Shown: positions 44,941 to 53,622, counted from the first letter of the stretch. The stretch is 64,000 nucleotides of DNA from Microvirga aerophila (GCF_003332305.1 NZ_QOIO01000022.1:38052-102051); one strand, 5' to 3'. Translations and numbers: made by a program. The notes: generated from the sequence alone by a model not told the origin.

Positions 44941-46527
44941 ATGGCGGAATGGACATCGGGCTATGTGGTGGACGTGGAGTACACCCACGGCTTTTATCGG
45001 GAGCAGAGCCCTACCCACCTCGCCTATCTGTGTCTCATGCAGGGTCTGCAGCCGCCGGGTCTTGGCGGCGAACTGCTGACCTACTGCGAGCTCGGATGCG
45101 GTCAGGGACTGACGACAAATCTCCTGGCGGCCGCCAACCCGCAGATCCAGTTCTACGCCACCGACTTCAATCCGAGCCACATCGCCGGCGCGAGAAGCCT
45201 GGCTCAATCGGCGAAACTCCGAAACGTCCACTTTGCCGATAACAGCTTCGTCGAGTTCCTGGACAGGAAAGACCTTCCGGAATTCGACTTCATCACCCTT
45301 CACGGAATCTACAGCTGGATCTCGCCGGAGAACCGGCAGGCTATCGTCGAATTCATCTGCAGGAAGCTGAAGCCGGGCGGCATCGTCTACATCTCCTACA
45401 ACACCATGCCAGGCTGGAGCTCCCTGATGCCGCTCCGGCGCCTCCTGCTGGAACACGCCGCCAGCCTGGGGGCCCGGTCGCGGGCAGCCGCCATCTCCTC
45501 GTCCCTTGATTTCGCGAAACGTCTCGGCGGCCTGGGGGCTAAGTATTTTGCCCAGCATCCGAACGTGATGGCCCGTGTGGAGGACCTGACGACGAAGGAC
45601 AAGAAGTACATCGCGCACGAGTACTTCAACGACAACTCCGATCCATTCTACTTCATGGACGTGGCGCAGGAACTCGCGGAGGCGAAGCTGACCTGGGTCG
45701 GTCCGGCAAACGCCCTCGAGACGGCCGATGAGCTGCATCTCACCCCCGAGCAGACGCAGCTTCTGGCGGAGATCGAGAACGTCGAATTCCGCCAGACCGT
45801 TCGCGACCATATCGTCAACCAGCATTTCCGCCGCGATATCTTCGTCAAGGGCCCGGTCCGGCTCTCGAAAGCCGCCGCTCTGGAACAGAGCCTGGACCTG
45901 CGCTTCGCCCTTACGGTCACCAGCGCCAATGTTCCCACGAAGGTCGAAGGCGTCCGAAGCGCGGTCAGCATCAACCCGGAGCTTCATGCGGCCCTGGTGT
46001 CGAGCTTCGAGCACGGACCGCGCTCGCTCCGGGAGGCGTTGGGCGACCCTGGTCTCTCAAAGCTCACCCCGGGCGAGTTGCTGCGCGGCATCCACTATCT
46101 CGTTGGACATGGGTCCTGCCATCCATGCCTGCCCAAGGAAGGAGCTGCCGAGCGTCAGATCCAAGTCGAACGCTTCAACATGGCCATCGCCGAGCAGGCC
46201 CGCCATGAGGGCAAACTCAACTATTTCGCATCAAGCGCCACCGGAAGCGGTATTCACGCGGAGCGGATCGCGCAGCTCATCTGGCTCGCTGAGCGCAACG
46301 GCGAGAAGAACGTCTGTCGTTCCGTCTGGAACACCCTGTCCAAAGCCGGTCACAGGATGGTGAAGGACGGGCAAACCCTGGTGACGGAAGACGAGAACCT
46401 CGCCGAGATCGGCCACAGCGTCTCGCGCTTCGAGGAGCAGACCAAGCCCATATGGCGTAATCTCGGGATCCCGGTGGGCGCCGCTGCCATGGTGGCCTCA
46501 AAGGAACAGCGGCTGAGAAGCGCCTAG
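44941..46527 (+). CDS. SAM-dependent methyltransferase with methyltransferase regulatory domain
   Basis: 528 aa. The N-terminal class I domain has YCELGCGQGLTTNLLAAANP (about residues 48-67) and FYATDFNPSH. FDFITLHGIYSWISPENR and LKPGGIVYISYNTMPGW are diagnostic of the group that carries the C-terminal methyltransferase regulatory domain (about 225-305). The rest, to about 500, is helical and of unknown role. The substrate is unknown; members are often near cell-envelope or natural-product genes, which is not the case here. Confidence 0.9.
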   Translation: MAEWTSGYVVDVEYTHGFYREQSPTHLAYLCLMQGLQPPGLGGELLTYCELGCGQGLTTNLLAAANPQIQFYATDFNPSHIAGARSLAQSAKLRNVHFADNSFVEFLDRKDLPEFDFITLHGIYSWISPENRQAIVEFICRKLKPGGIVYISYNTMPGWSSLMPLRRLLLEHAASLGARSRAAAISSSLDFAKRLGGLGAKYFAQHPNVMARVEDLTTKDKKYIAHEYFNDNSDPFYFMDVAQELAEAKLTWVGPANALETADELHLTPEQTQLLAEIENVEFRQTVRDHIVNQHFRRDIFVKGPVRLSKAAALEQSLDLRFALTVTSANVPTKVEGVRSAVSINPELHAALVSSFEHGPRSLREALGDPGLSKLTPGELLRGIHYLVGHGSCHPCLPKEGAAERQIQVERFNMAIAEQARHEGKLNYFASSATGSGIHAERIAQLIWLAERNGEKNVCRSVWNTLSKAGHRMVKDGQTLVTEDENLAEIGHSVSRFEEQTKPIWRNLGIPVGAAAMVASKEQRLRSA

Positions 46528-46573
46528 CGCACCGCGCACAAAACCGGCCGGCCTCCCGCCAGAACGATGCGCC
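46525..46573. repeat. diverged partial copy of the dispersed repeat
   Basis: CTAGCGCACCGCGC (from 46524), AAAACCGG and CAGAACGATGCGCC are in the same order as in the 42075-42180 copy. It begins inside the stop region of the methyltransferase gene. Confidence 0.5.
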
Positions 46574-46644
46574 GCATCCGAACCCGATCCCCAGATCGAT
46601 CCGAGGATCAGGTTATTTCTTTCAGCCGGCCTTCGAGTCGGAAA

Positions 46645-46670
46645 GGAACTTCATTACCGCCCATTCTGTT
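46645..46670 (+). promoter_or_regulatory. weak EcfG-like element before the nucleotidyltransferase operon
   Basis: GGAAC (46645-46649), 17-nt spacer, TGTT (46667-46670). Spacing is at the accepted upper value and the first -10 base deviates. Start codon 41 nt downstream. Confidence 0.3.
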
Positions 46671-46711
46671 GTCGAACGCGGGCATAGGTGGCCACGCTTC
46701 GGACAAGGCTG

Positions 46712-47530
46712 ATGACGGTTCCCAATCCAGAGTTCTCCTCCAGCGGCATCGATCCGGCCATTCCGGTCCTCGAGGCGAAGGCTGAACCGACCCTCAAATA
46801 CCCTGAATCCGAGGCTTTTTATGCGGAAGCCCTTCGCGAGCTGAACCAGCTTGGCCTCCCGTACCTGCTCGCGGGCACATACGCTCTATCGGCCTATACG
46901 GGCATTACGCGTCCGACGAAGGATCTCGACATCTTCTGCAAGGCCGGGGATTACACCCGCGTCCTGTCGCACTTCAAGAACCTGGGCTATGCGGTCGAGA
47001 TCGAAGATGACCGCTGGCTCGGCAAGGTCTTCAAGGGGCAGTACTTCTTCGACGTGATTTTCGCGTCGTCCAACGGGACGATGCCCATCGGCGACAGATG
47101 GTTCAGGAATGCGCGGCAGATCGAGGTCTTCGGGTCGCCCGTGCGCATCGTGGGACCGACCGAGCTGGTCTGGTCCAAGTGCTTCATTCAGCTCCGCCAC
47201 CGCTACGACGGCGCGGACGTGGCTCACACCATTCTCAAAGCCCACAACGAAATCGACTGGCACCAGCTTCTGGCCTACATGGAAGTTCACTGGGAAGTGC
47301 TGCTGATGCACCTTCTCAACTTCCGCTGGATCTACCCCACCGAGCGGGACAACGTTCCGCGTTGGGTGATGGATGAACTTCTCGACCGTCTAGCGAAGCA
47401 GCTCGATCTGCCGCCTCCGCAGATGAAGGTTTGCCGGGGGCGCATGTTCTCCCGTGTGGATTACGAAATCGACGTCAAGCAATGGGGCTTCGCCGATGTG
47501 GGCGGCGAAGGTGAATGGCGGAATGACTGA
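46712..47530 (+). CDS. nucleotidyltransferase-fold protein
   Basis: 272 aa. LLAGTYALSAYTGITRPT followed by KDLDIFC gives the nucleotidyltransferase pattern: G-T (55-56) in place of G-S, and D71-x-D73 as metal ligands. This resembles the AbiEii-like/DUF1814-type group of minimal nucleotidyltransferases. The later HRYDGADVAHTIL and LLNFRWIYP segments are conserved-looking helices. It could add a nucleotide to a protein, RNA or small molecule; the target is unknown. The start is ATG 46712 or GTG 46688. Its end overlaps the phosphoesterase start by 8 bp, indicating coupling. Confidence 0.75.
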   Translation: MTVPNPEFSSSGIDPAIPVLEAKAEPTLKYPESEAFYAEALRELNQLGLPYLLAGTYALSAYTGITRPTKDLDIFCKAGDYTRVLSHFKNLGYAVEIEDDRWLGKVFKGQYFFDVIFASSNGTMPIGDRWFRNARQIEVFGSPVRIVGPTELVWSKCFIQLRHRYDGADVAHTILKAHNEIDWHQLLAYMEVHWEVLLMHLLNFRWIYPTERDNVPRWVMDELLDRLAKQLDLPPPQMKVCRGRMFSRVDYEIDVKQWGFADVGGEGEWRND

Positions 47531-48245
47531 ACCGAGTAAACCGATGCGGGTCGCGGCGATGGGCGACCTCCATGTCCGCGAGGACAACGAGTCGTCCTAT
47601 CGCGACCTGTTCGGCGAGATCTCCCGGGAAGCGGATGTCCTCGTGCTGGCGGGCGATTTGACCGATCTTGGCAAGCCGAAGGAAGCAGAGCTCCTCGCGC
47701 AGGATCTCAAAGCCTGCTCGATTCCGGTCATCGGCGTGCTCGGGAATCACGATTACGAATGCGGCGCGCACGAAGAGGTGGCACATATCCTTCGCGATGC
47801 CGGGATGCGCGTTCTCGACGGTCAGTCCTGCGAGATCGACGGCGTTGGTTTCGTGGGCGTCAAAGGCTTCGCGGGCGGGTTCGGACGGCGCATGCTCGGC
47901 TCCTTCGGCGAACCCGCCATCAAGCAGTTCGTCGGTGAAGCCATGAACGAAACCCTGCGGCTCGAAAACGCAATGCGACAGGTCAAGGCGAAGCGATCGG
48001 TCGTCATCCTGCACTATGCGCCCGTGACGGACACGATCGAGAGCGAGCCGCTTGAGATCTATCCGTTTCTAGGCTCGTCGCGTCTTGCGGAAACCATCGA
48101 TCGCTTCCAGGTCAGCGCCATCGTGCACGGCCATGCTCATCGAGGCCGGTACGAAGGGCGCACGCCCGGCGGCCAGCCGGTTTACAACGTGGCCCGGCAC
48201 ATCGAGAAGCCCGGCGGAAAGCCCTACGGCATCCTGGAGATCTGA
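47523..48245 (+). CDS. calcineurin-like metallophosphoesterase
   Basis: 240 aa. All metal-binding motifs are present in order: GDLHVRE (D15, H17), AGDLTD, LGNHDYE, the HYAP His and GHAHRG. It would hydrolyse a phosphomonoester or diester with two metals in the cytoplasm. The ATG lies within the last codons of the upstream nucleotidyltransferase gene, so both are made from one message, perhaps one adding and the other removing a nucleotide or phosphate. Substrate unknown. Confidence 0.88.
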   Translation: MTEPSKPMRVAAMGDLHVREDNESSYRDLFGEISREADVLVLAGDLTDLGKPKEAELLAQDLKACSIPVIGVLGNHDYECGAHEEVAHILRDAGMRVLDGQSCEIDGVGFVGVKGFAGGFGRRMLGSFGEPAIKQFVGEAMNETLRLENAMRQVKAKRSVVILHYAPVTDTIESEPLEIYPFLGSSRLAETIDRFQVSAIVHGHAHRGRYEGRTPGGQPVYNVARHIEKPGGKPYGILEI

Positions 48246-48255
48246 CGGCCGGACG

Positions 48256-48483
48256 TCAGAAGCGCGTACCTGGATCCGTCGGATTGCCCGGCAGATAATC
48301 GGGCTCCGATCCAGGCCCCGTCGGATCGGTGATGCCGGGATCGTTGACCGGATAGGGCGATCTCGGGCCGGTTGGGCCGATATCGGGCGTCTCGTCCGGC
48401 GGTGGGGCCGGAGGAACGTCACTCGGAATGTTGCCGCCCGGAAGCGGCTCGTTCGTTGGTAGGCCTGGATTGACCATCCTCAT
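48256..48483 (-). CDS. small proline-rich hypothetical protein
   Basis: 75 aa with about 23 Pro, few hydrophobic residues, no signal peptide; likely disordered. It contains repeats of the type DPGI, DPTGPG and NPTDPG. The gene converges with the phosphoesterase gene, 10 bp apart. Support for its reality comes from two minus-strand EcfG-type elements upstream and the start placed 30 nt after the nearer -10. Function unknown. Confidence 0.6.
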   Translation of the reverse strand: MRMVNPGLPTNEPLPGGNIPSDVPPAPPPDETPDIGPTGPRSPYPVNDPGITDPTGPGSEPDYLPGNPTDPGTRF

Positions 48484-48512
48484 GTCCTGCTCGCTTCGAC
48501 TGTTAGAAGGTC

Positions 48513-48537
48513 AACCGAGGTGCCCTTGGGTGGTTCC
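48513..48537 (-). promoter_or_regulatory. probable EcfG-type promoter for the proline-rich gene
   Basis: Minus strand GGAAC (48537-48533), 16-nt spacer, GGTT (48516-48513), 29 nt before the start codon at 48483. Confidence 0.5.
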
Positions 48538-48553
48538 GGCTTCCGTCCGGTGA

Positions 48554-48580
48554 GGAACCTCGCGCCCGCATCTCCGTTCC
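48554..48580. promoter_or_regulatory. EcfG-type promoter readable on both strands
   Basis: Plus: GGAAC (48554-48558), 16 nt, CGTT (48575-48578), exact consensus, serving the PfpI gene 33 nt downstream. Minus: GGAAC (48580-48576), 16 nt, GGTT (48559-48556), serving the proline-rich gene. The near-palindromic ends make the same 27 bp fit both ways. Confidence 0.65.
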
Positions 48581-48611
48581 TCAACCAACCCCTGACAAAA
48601 TGGAGAACGCC

Positions 48612-49193
48612 ATGCCTGACATCACACAGGCCAAAATCCTTATCATGGCCACGGACGGCTTCGAGCAGTCGGAGCTGATGGTTCCGCAGGAGAAGCTGTC
48701 GGAAGCCGGAGCCAGCGTTGAAGTCGCCGCTCCGAAATCGCGCATGAAATCCGGCAAGATCTACGGCTGGGATAAAACCGACTGGGGCAAGACGGTCTCG
48801 GTCGACAAGGATCTCGAAGACGTGAACCCGGACGAGTACGACGCGCTCGTGCTCCCGGGTGGTCAGATCAACCCGGATAAGCTGCGGGTCGAGCCCAGGG
48901 CGATCGAAATCGTTCGTGCGTTCTATTCGTCCGGCAAGACCGTCGCGGCGATCTGTCATGCGCCCTGGCTTCTTATCGAGGCGGGAATCATCGAGGGCCG
49001 GAAGTGCACCTCGTACCATTCGATCAAGACCGATGTGATCAACGCAGGCGGCGAGTGGCGCGACGAGACGGTGGTCACCGACAAGGGCCTCATCACCAGC
49101 CGCAATCCGGGAGACCTGGAGGCGTTCGTGGCCAAGATCATCGAGGAGGTGCGCGAGGGCATCCATTCGGGCCGACGCATGGCGGCCGAGTAG
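48612..49193 (+). CDS. DJ-1/PfpI family protein
   Basis: 193 aa. ILIMATDGFEQSELMVPQEKL (Glu in the first motif), DEYDALVLPGGQINPDKLR and the nucleophile-elbow VAAICHAPWLL with Cys-His. This is the PfpI/YhbO-like class I amidotransferase fold; members act as deglycases, chaperones or proteases in stress defence. ATG 48612 has GGAG 7 nt upstream; ATG 48600 is in frame. An exact EcfG-type promoter is upstream and a bidirectional terminator downstream. Confidence 0.92.
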   Translation: MPDITQAKILIMATDGFEQSELMVPQEKLSEAGASVEVAAPKSRMKSGKIYGWDKTDWGKTVSVDKDLEDVNPDEYDALVLPGGQINPDKLRVEPRAIEIVRAFYSSGKTVAAICHAPWLLIEAGIIEGRKCTSYHSIKTDVINAGGEWRDETVVTDKGLITSRNPGDLEAFVAKIIEEVREGIHSGRRMAAE

Positions 49194-49220
49194 GCTTGCG
49201 CGCATCCAACGTGACCCAAT

Positions 49221-49254
49221 AAAAAAGCGGCCGGTTTATCACCGGCCGCTTTCA
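49221..49254. terminator. bidirectional intrinsic terminator
   Basis: AAAGCGGCCGGT (49224-49235) and its exact complement (49241-49252) flank loop TTATC. On the minus strand the stem runs into six T (49226-49221), which suits the Tim44-like gene ending at 49276; on the plus strand the T run is short. Confidence 0.85.
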
Positions 49255-49275
49255 TGTTTGTCGAGATTTTCGACG

Positions 49276-50334
49276 TTAGCTCTGCTGGACCGCCGAAAGC
49301 TTCCAGTCCCCGCCCTGGTCCCTCCGGAACGTCCAGAGTTCAGTGGCTTCGACCGGGTTCGTCGGATCGCCCTCCACGACCCGGCCCGTGGCCTTATCGA
49401 CCGTGGTATCGGTCAGGGAGTAGCGCATGGCGACGGTGGCGTAATCGGTGCCGCCTTCCCGCCATGCCTCGGCCAGGTCGCCCTGGAGGAGGCGGACATT
49501 CGAGACCTTGTTGACGACGCCACGCTCGGAATTCTCATTGAGCTCTTCCTGCATGTAGCCGGCCATCTCCGGCGTCGCCAGCGTCCAGAGCGTGGCGACA
49601 TCGCCGCGCGAATAGGCATCCTGAACCTCGCCCAGGGACCGCTCGAAGGCAGCAAAGTCCTGCTCTCCGATTCCGATCTCATCGCGAACCCCTGGGCGAC
49701 GCCGCAACCCCTGTCCGAGGCCGCCTAGACCACCCAATGCGCCTCCGAGACCGCCCGCGCGGGCACCGCCTGCGCCGAGGCCGCCAAGACCGCCGCCCAG
49801 TCCGCCGGACGGCTGGGGATCAGCGCCCGGCATGGAACGGGCATAGCCTTGACCGGCACCCGCGTAGGACGGCTGCTGCTGGCGCCTGCGGAACCACTTG
49901 AGGGCGAAGCTGACCAGCAGAACGACCAAGCCGATCTGGAGAAGAAGCCCCAGCACCGATCCCAGCCCCGCGAGGCCGCCGAAGAAGCCATTGCCCATCA
50001 GCAAGCCGAGCAGGCCCGCGCCGAAAAGACCTGCCATGAGGCCGGTGCCGAAGCCGAAACGCCGCGGCTGGGCGACGTTGGGAGCCGGCATGCCTGGACG
50101 GTTCATGGTCGGGCCTTGGTTCGGAACCTGGGAGCGCTGAATTGGCGCTGCCGTTCCGGGTGCCGTGTTCGTGCTCGGCGGGGCGCTCCAGGTGCGCGCG
50201 CCGCGCGATCCGAAGCTACCCCCTCCCCGGCCGACCCGGGCCTCGGCCGCGCTTCCGGCAAAGACCAAAGCGGCCGCCAGGGCGATCATGACGCGGCTTC
50301 GGCGAGAAGCAATTTTCATCATCGTTTCACTCAT
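49276..50334 (-). CDS. Tim44-like domain protein, membrane-bound
   Basis: 352 aa. N-terminal signal or anchor (VMIALAAALVFAGSAAEA), a Pro/Ser-rich stretch, then one or two membrane helices (GLMAGLFGAGLLGLLMG and GSVLGLLLQIGLVVLLVSFAL, about 95-145), a Gly-rich linker (about 170-210) and a Tim44-like C-terminal domain (DFAAFERSLGEVQDAYSRGD, then ATPEMAGYMQEELNE) of NTF2-like fold. Bacterial members are of uncertain role, perhaps in envelope protein handling. The start may be ATG 50334 or ATG 50322; both precede the hydrophobic segment. Confidence 0.88.
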   Translation of the reverse strand: MSETMMKIASRRSRVMIALAAALVFAGSAAEARVGRGGGSFGSRGARTWSAPPSTNTAPGTAAPIQRSQVPNQGPTMNRPGMPAPNVAQPRRFGFGTGLMAGLFGAGLLGLLMGNGFFGGLAGLGSVLGLLLQIGLVVLLVSFALKWFRRRQQQPSYAGAGQGYARSMPGADPQPSGGLGGGLGGLGAGGARAGGLGGALGGLGGLGQGLRRRPGVRDEIGIGEQDFAAFERSLGEVQDAYSRGDVATLWTLATPEMAGYMQEELNENSERGVVNKVSNVRLLQGDLAEAWREGGTDYATVAMRYSLTDTTVDKATGRVVEGDPTNPVEATELWTFRRDQGGDWKLSAVQQS

Positions 50335-50457
50335 CCCACGGAGCAAAGCGCTCCCTAACCCTTATGTGGGAAGGAATTGGCTATTGCAAAAGGGGTTCCG
50401 CTTCGGTCAACGAGCAACCGCCCTGAATGGCTCCCACGAATGGGCTGAACACCTATC

Positions 50458-50472
50458 GTTCCCAGCCTGTTC
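50458..50472 (+). promoter_or_regulatory. LexA-type SOS box (alphaproteobacterial)
   Basis: GTTC (50458-50461), seven bases, GTTC (50469-50472): the direct-repeat LexA site of alphaproteobacteria. It lies 151 bp before the Y-family polymerase start. An imperfect inverted repeat (CAGCCTGT/ACAGGCTG, about 50463-50494) overlaps it. Confidence 0.55.
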
Positions 50473-50622
50473 TCCTATGAGAACAAACAGGCTGACCATC
50501 TGTCCAATAAGAGAAATTTGTCTCTGAATCCCTGCGCTCATCCCCGTTATCCACAGATCCGCGCCTCGACAGGCTAACCTGGCCATGTTCCTGTTTTGTT
50601 CAAGAATGAGAGGGACAGAAAT

Positions 50623-51870
50623 GTGCGGAAGCCAAGCGGTCTTGAGCGCCTCTATGTGGATTTCGACTCGTTTTTCGCCAGCGCCGAGCAGCATCTTCAA
50701 CCGCGGCTTCGCGGCAGGCCCGTTGGTGTCATTCCTATTGCTTCCGAGCACACGGGCCTGATCGCGGCCAGCCGCGAAGCGAAAGCTCTCGGCATCAAGC
50801 GGGGCACATTCGTCCGGGACGCGCGTCGCCTCTGCCCCGCCCTCATTCTCGTGACCGCCCGGCATGAGCTCTATGTGAACCTCCACCGCGCCATCATCGC
50901 GGCCATCGAGACGGTCCTGCCCGTCAAAGCCGTCTGCTCGATCGATGAAATGGTCTGCGCGCTGCTGCCATCCGAACAAACCGAGGCCGTGACGGTGGCC
51001 CAACGGGTGAAAGCCGCTATCACAAGTGAGATCGGCCCTACCCTCACCTGCTCCATGGGCCTGGGGCCCAACGAGCTCCTGGCCAAGATCGCGGCCGAGA
51101 TGGAAAAGCCTGACGGACTCGTGGCTCTCCATCCGGATTCCTTACCGGGACCGCTCCTTTCCCTGTCCCTCTCGGACGTTCCGGGCATCGCCAAGGGAAA
51201 TGCGGCGCGCCTTGCCCGCGCGGGGATCGCCGATATGGCGGCGCTTTGGCGAATCCAGCCCAAGGAGCTGCGCCGCCTATGGGGAAGCGTCGAGGGGGAG
51301 AGGCTCTGGATGGGGCTGCATGGTTATGCCGTGGAGAGGCCCGAGACCCAGCGGCGGATGTTCGGGCATGGGCGGGTGCTGCCGGCCGACTGGCGGCATC
51401 TGGGCGGAGCCTATGCGTGCGCCCGGATGCTTCTGGCGAAAGCGGCGAGCCGCATGCGGCGGGCTGGGTTTTCGGCCCGCGCCCTGGCCCTGTGGCTGAC
51501 CGACCGGCAGAGCGCGGGCTGGTACGCCGAGGAACGCTTCCAGCCCACCTGGGACGACCCGTCCCTGCTGGCGAGCTTGGCGGGCCTCTTTCGCCATGCG
51601 GAGCGAGAACTGCCGCGCGGCCCGAGCCGCAGCGTCCATGTCACCCTGCACGATCTGGTGCCGCTCAAGGATATCGAAGAGGACCTGTTCGGTGACACCC
51701 CGGAAGCGCAGGTCAGGCGCAGGCTGGAATCTCTCTCCGTGCTAGTCGACAGGCTCAACACCCATCACGGGCGCAGGCTGCTGCATTGGGGGCCGTGGAC
51801 CCATATTCCCGGCGGCTACGCGGGGGCGAAGATCGCCTTCAACCGCATCCCTGACGCGGAGGACTTCTAG
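50623..51870 (+). CDS. Y-family DNA polymerase (DinB/Pol IV type)
   Basis: 415 aa. Translesion polymerase. LYVDFDSFFASAEQ supplies the first catalytic Asp and VCSIDEMVC the Asp/Glu pair. SLSDVPGIAKGNAARLARAGI is the helix-hairpin-helix thumb, and the little-finger domain follows (about 235-340). No beta-clamp motif is obvious at the C-terminus. GTG 50623 has AGAGGG 8 nt upstream and fits the family; a TTG at 50596 is in frame. The upstream GTTC-N7-GTTC box suggests SOS control. Usual dinB of this group is somewhat shorter, so I leave the symbol empty. Confidence 0.88.
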   Translation: MRKPSGLERLYVDFDSFFASAEQHLQPRLRGRPVGVIPIASEHTGLIAASREAKALGIKRGTFVRDARRLCPALILVTARHELYVNLHRAIIAAIETVLPVKAVCSIDEMVCALLPSEQTEAVTVAQRVKAAITSEIGPTLTCSMGLGPNELLAKIAAEMEKPDGLVALHPDSLPGPLLSLSLSDVPGIAKGNAARLARAGIADMAALWRIQPKELRRLWGSVEGERLWMGLHGYAVERPETQRRMFGHGRVLPADWRHLGGAYACARMLLAKAASRMRRAGFSARALALWLTDRQSAGWYAEERFQPTWDDPSLLASLAGLFRHAERELPRGPSRSVHVTLHDLVPLKDIEEDLFGDTPEAQVRRRLESLSVLVDRLNTHHGRRLLHWGPWTHIPGGYAGAKIAFNRIPDAEDF

Positions 51871-52010
51871 ACCATCATGCGAATGCGGAAGCCCTCTCTC
51901 GCCGGAGACGACGCCTCGCAAAATCAAGAAGGCAGGCACTCCGATCTCGTCGGAATGCCTGCCATGAAAGGCCTCTACGTCGGCCGGTATGAGAAATAGG
52001 CCGGTGAGAT

Positions 52011-52904
52011 TTAGGCGGCAGCCTGGGCGTTCTTGGGCTGCACCTCGGCCATGTAATCCTCCATCAGCACCTTGGTCATGTTGCCGGGCTGGAAGGTGTG
52101 GGGGCCGATTTCGGCCACGGGCGTTACTTCGGCGGCCGTTCCGGTGATGAAGCATTCGTTGAAGGACGCGAGTTCCTCCGGCATGATCCGGCGCTCGGCA
52201 ACTTCGAACCCGCGACGCTTGGCGAGGTCGATCACCGTCCGGCGGGTGATGCCGTCCAGGAAGCAGTCGGCGACCGGCGTATGCACGATGCCATCCCGGA
52301 TAAAGAATACGTTCGCGCCTGTGCACTCGGCCACGCGGCCCTGCCAGTCGAGCATGAGCGCGTCCGCATAGCCCTTCCGCTCCGCCTTATGCTTGGAGAT
52401 CGTGCAGATCATGTAGAGGCCCGCCGCCTTGGCGGCGGAGGGCGCCGTTGCCGGGTCGGGCCGGCGATACTCGGCCATGTCGACACGGATGCCCTTCATC
52501 TTCTGGGCCGGATCGAAGTAGCTCGGCCACTCCCAGGAAGCGATCGCCAGATGGATCTTGTTGGCCTGAGCCGCAACGCCCATCATCTCGGAACCGCGCC
52601 AGGCCACCGGACGAAGATAAGCGTCCTTCAGGCCGTTTTTTTCCAGAACCAAACGCTTGGCCGCATCGATCTCGGCCACCGAATACGGGATCTCGAAATC
52701 GAGGATCTCGGCCGACTTCTTCAGGCGCTCCGAATGTTCGGTCGACTTGAAGATCTCGCCCCCATAGGCGCGCTCTCCCTCGAACACGCTTGAACCGTAG
52801 TGCAGGCCGTGGGAGAGCACATGGAGCTGCGCATCTTTCCAGGGTACGATCTGTCCGTCGTACCAGATCCATCCATCACGTTGATCGAAGGGGGTCGCGG
52901 ACAT
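52011..52904 (-). CDS. ilvE: branched-chain amino acid aminotransferase
   Basis: 297 aa. Class IV PLP aminotransferase making Leu, Ile and Val from their keto acids. The PLP Lys lies in ISKHKAERKGYADAL (about residue 164), ECTGANVFFI is the conserved site loop, and TGTAAEVTPV the phosphate-binding segment near the C-terminus. Length is normal. GGAGAA precedes the ATG. It is divergent from a MarR regulator, which might control it, though that is inference from position. Confidence 0.95.
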   Translation of the reverse strand: MSATPFDQRDGWIWYDGQIVPWKDAQLHVLSHGLHYGSSVFEGERAYGGEIFKSTEHSERLKKSAEILDFEIPYSVAEIDAAKRLVLEKNGLKDAYLRPVAWRGSEMMGVAAQANKIHLAIASWEWPSYFDPAQKMKGIRVDMAEYRRPDPATAPSAAKAAGLYMICTISKHKAERKGYADALMLDWQGRVAECTGANVFFIRDGIVHTPVADCFLDGITRRTVIDLAKRRGFEVAERRIMPEELASFNECFITGTAAEVTPVAEIGPHTFQPGNMTKVLMEDYMAEVQPKNAQAAA

Positions 52905-53066
52905 CGTATTCTCCTTGTGATTCGACCTTGTGGCTCACCGGGATCGTGAAATTTCCAGTGCGCAACCATGCGATTTGAGTTTCATTCATTTCACGGAAGC
53001 GCCTTGACGAGTAACGATCGGCCTGAGATATGTCAACAAGGCTGACATAAAATTGGATGAGGAACG

Positions 53067-53585
53067 GTGCCAGACGCGATTCCGGCTTTCAGACCTGACA
53101 GGCTTGGCAAGGATGTTCTGGCCGAGCTGCCGGCCTATGACCTGATCGAGCTTTTCTTCTTCGCTTATCGGGACTTCGTCAGCGATCCCGACCGCATCCT
53201 CGACGAGTATGGGTTCGGGCGGGCGCACCACCGGGTCCTGCATTTCGTCGACCGGCAGCCGGGCCTGACTATCGCTGAACTCCTCGACATCCTGAAGATC
53301 ACCAAGCAGAGCCTCAACCGGGTGCTCAAGGAGCTGATCGAGAAGGATTTCATCGAAAGCCGCACCGGCACCTCCGACCGGCGCCAGCGGCTGCTCTTCG
53401 CCACGGCCCAAGGCCATGACCTAGCACTCAAGCTCGCCAAGCTCCAGACCCGGCGCATCATGCGGGCCCTGTCCGAACTTGATCCAGACGGCAAGAAACA
53501 CGTGAGCGGCTATCTCCTGCGCCTCATCGACCCGGATGACCGGGCCCATGTGGAGCGCCTCGTGTTCGGAGACGGAAAAACCTGA
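53067..53585 (+). CDS. MarR family transcriptional regulator
   Basis: 172 aa. Winged helix with LTIAELLDILKITKQSLNRVL (recognition helix, about residues 70-90) and the wing TGTSDRRQRLLFAT containing the DxRxxxxxLT-like signature. GTG 53067 has GAGGAA upstream. It stands 37 bp before the two-component pair and 162 bp from ilvE, divergently. Ligand unknown. Confidence 0.9.
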   Translation: MPDAIPAFRPDRLGKDVLAELPAYDLIELFFFAYRDFVSDPDRILDEYGFGRAHHRVLHFVDRQPGLTIAELLDILKITKQSLNRVLKELIEKDFIESRTGTSDRRQRLLFATAQGHDLALKLAKLQTRRIMRALSELDPDGKKHVSGYLLRLIDPDDRAHVERLVFGDGKT

Positions 53586-53622
53586 TAAGGCAGGAACCCC
53601 ATAGTCAAAAGCGCCGAGCCTG

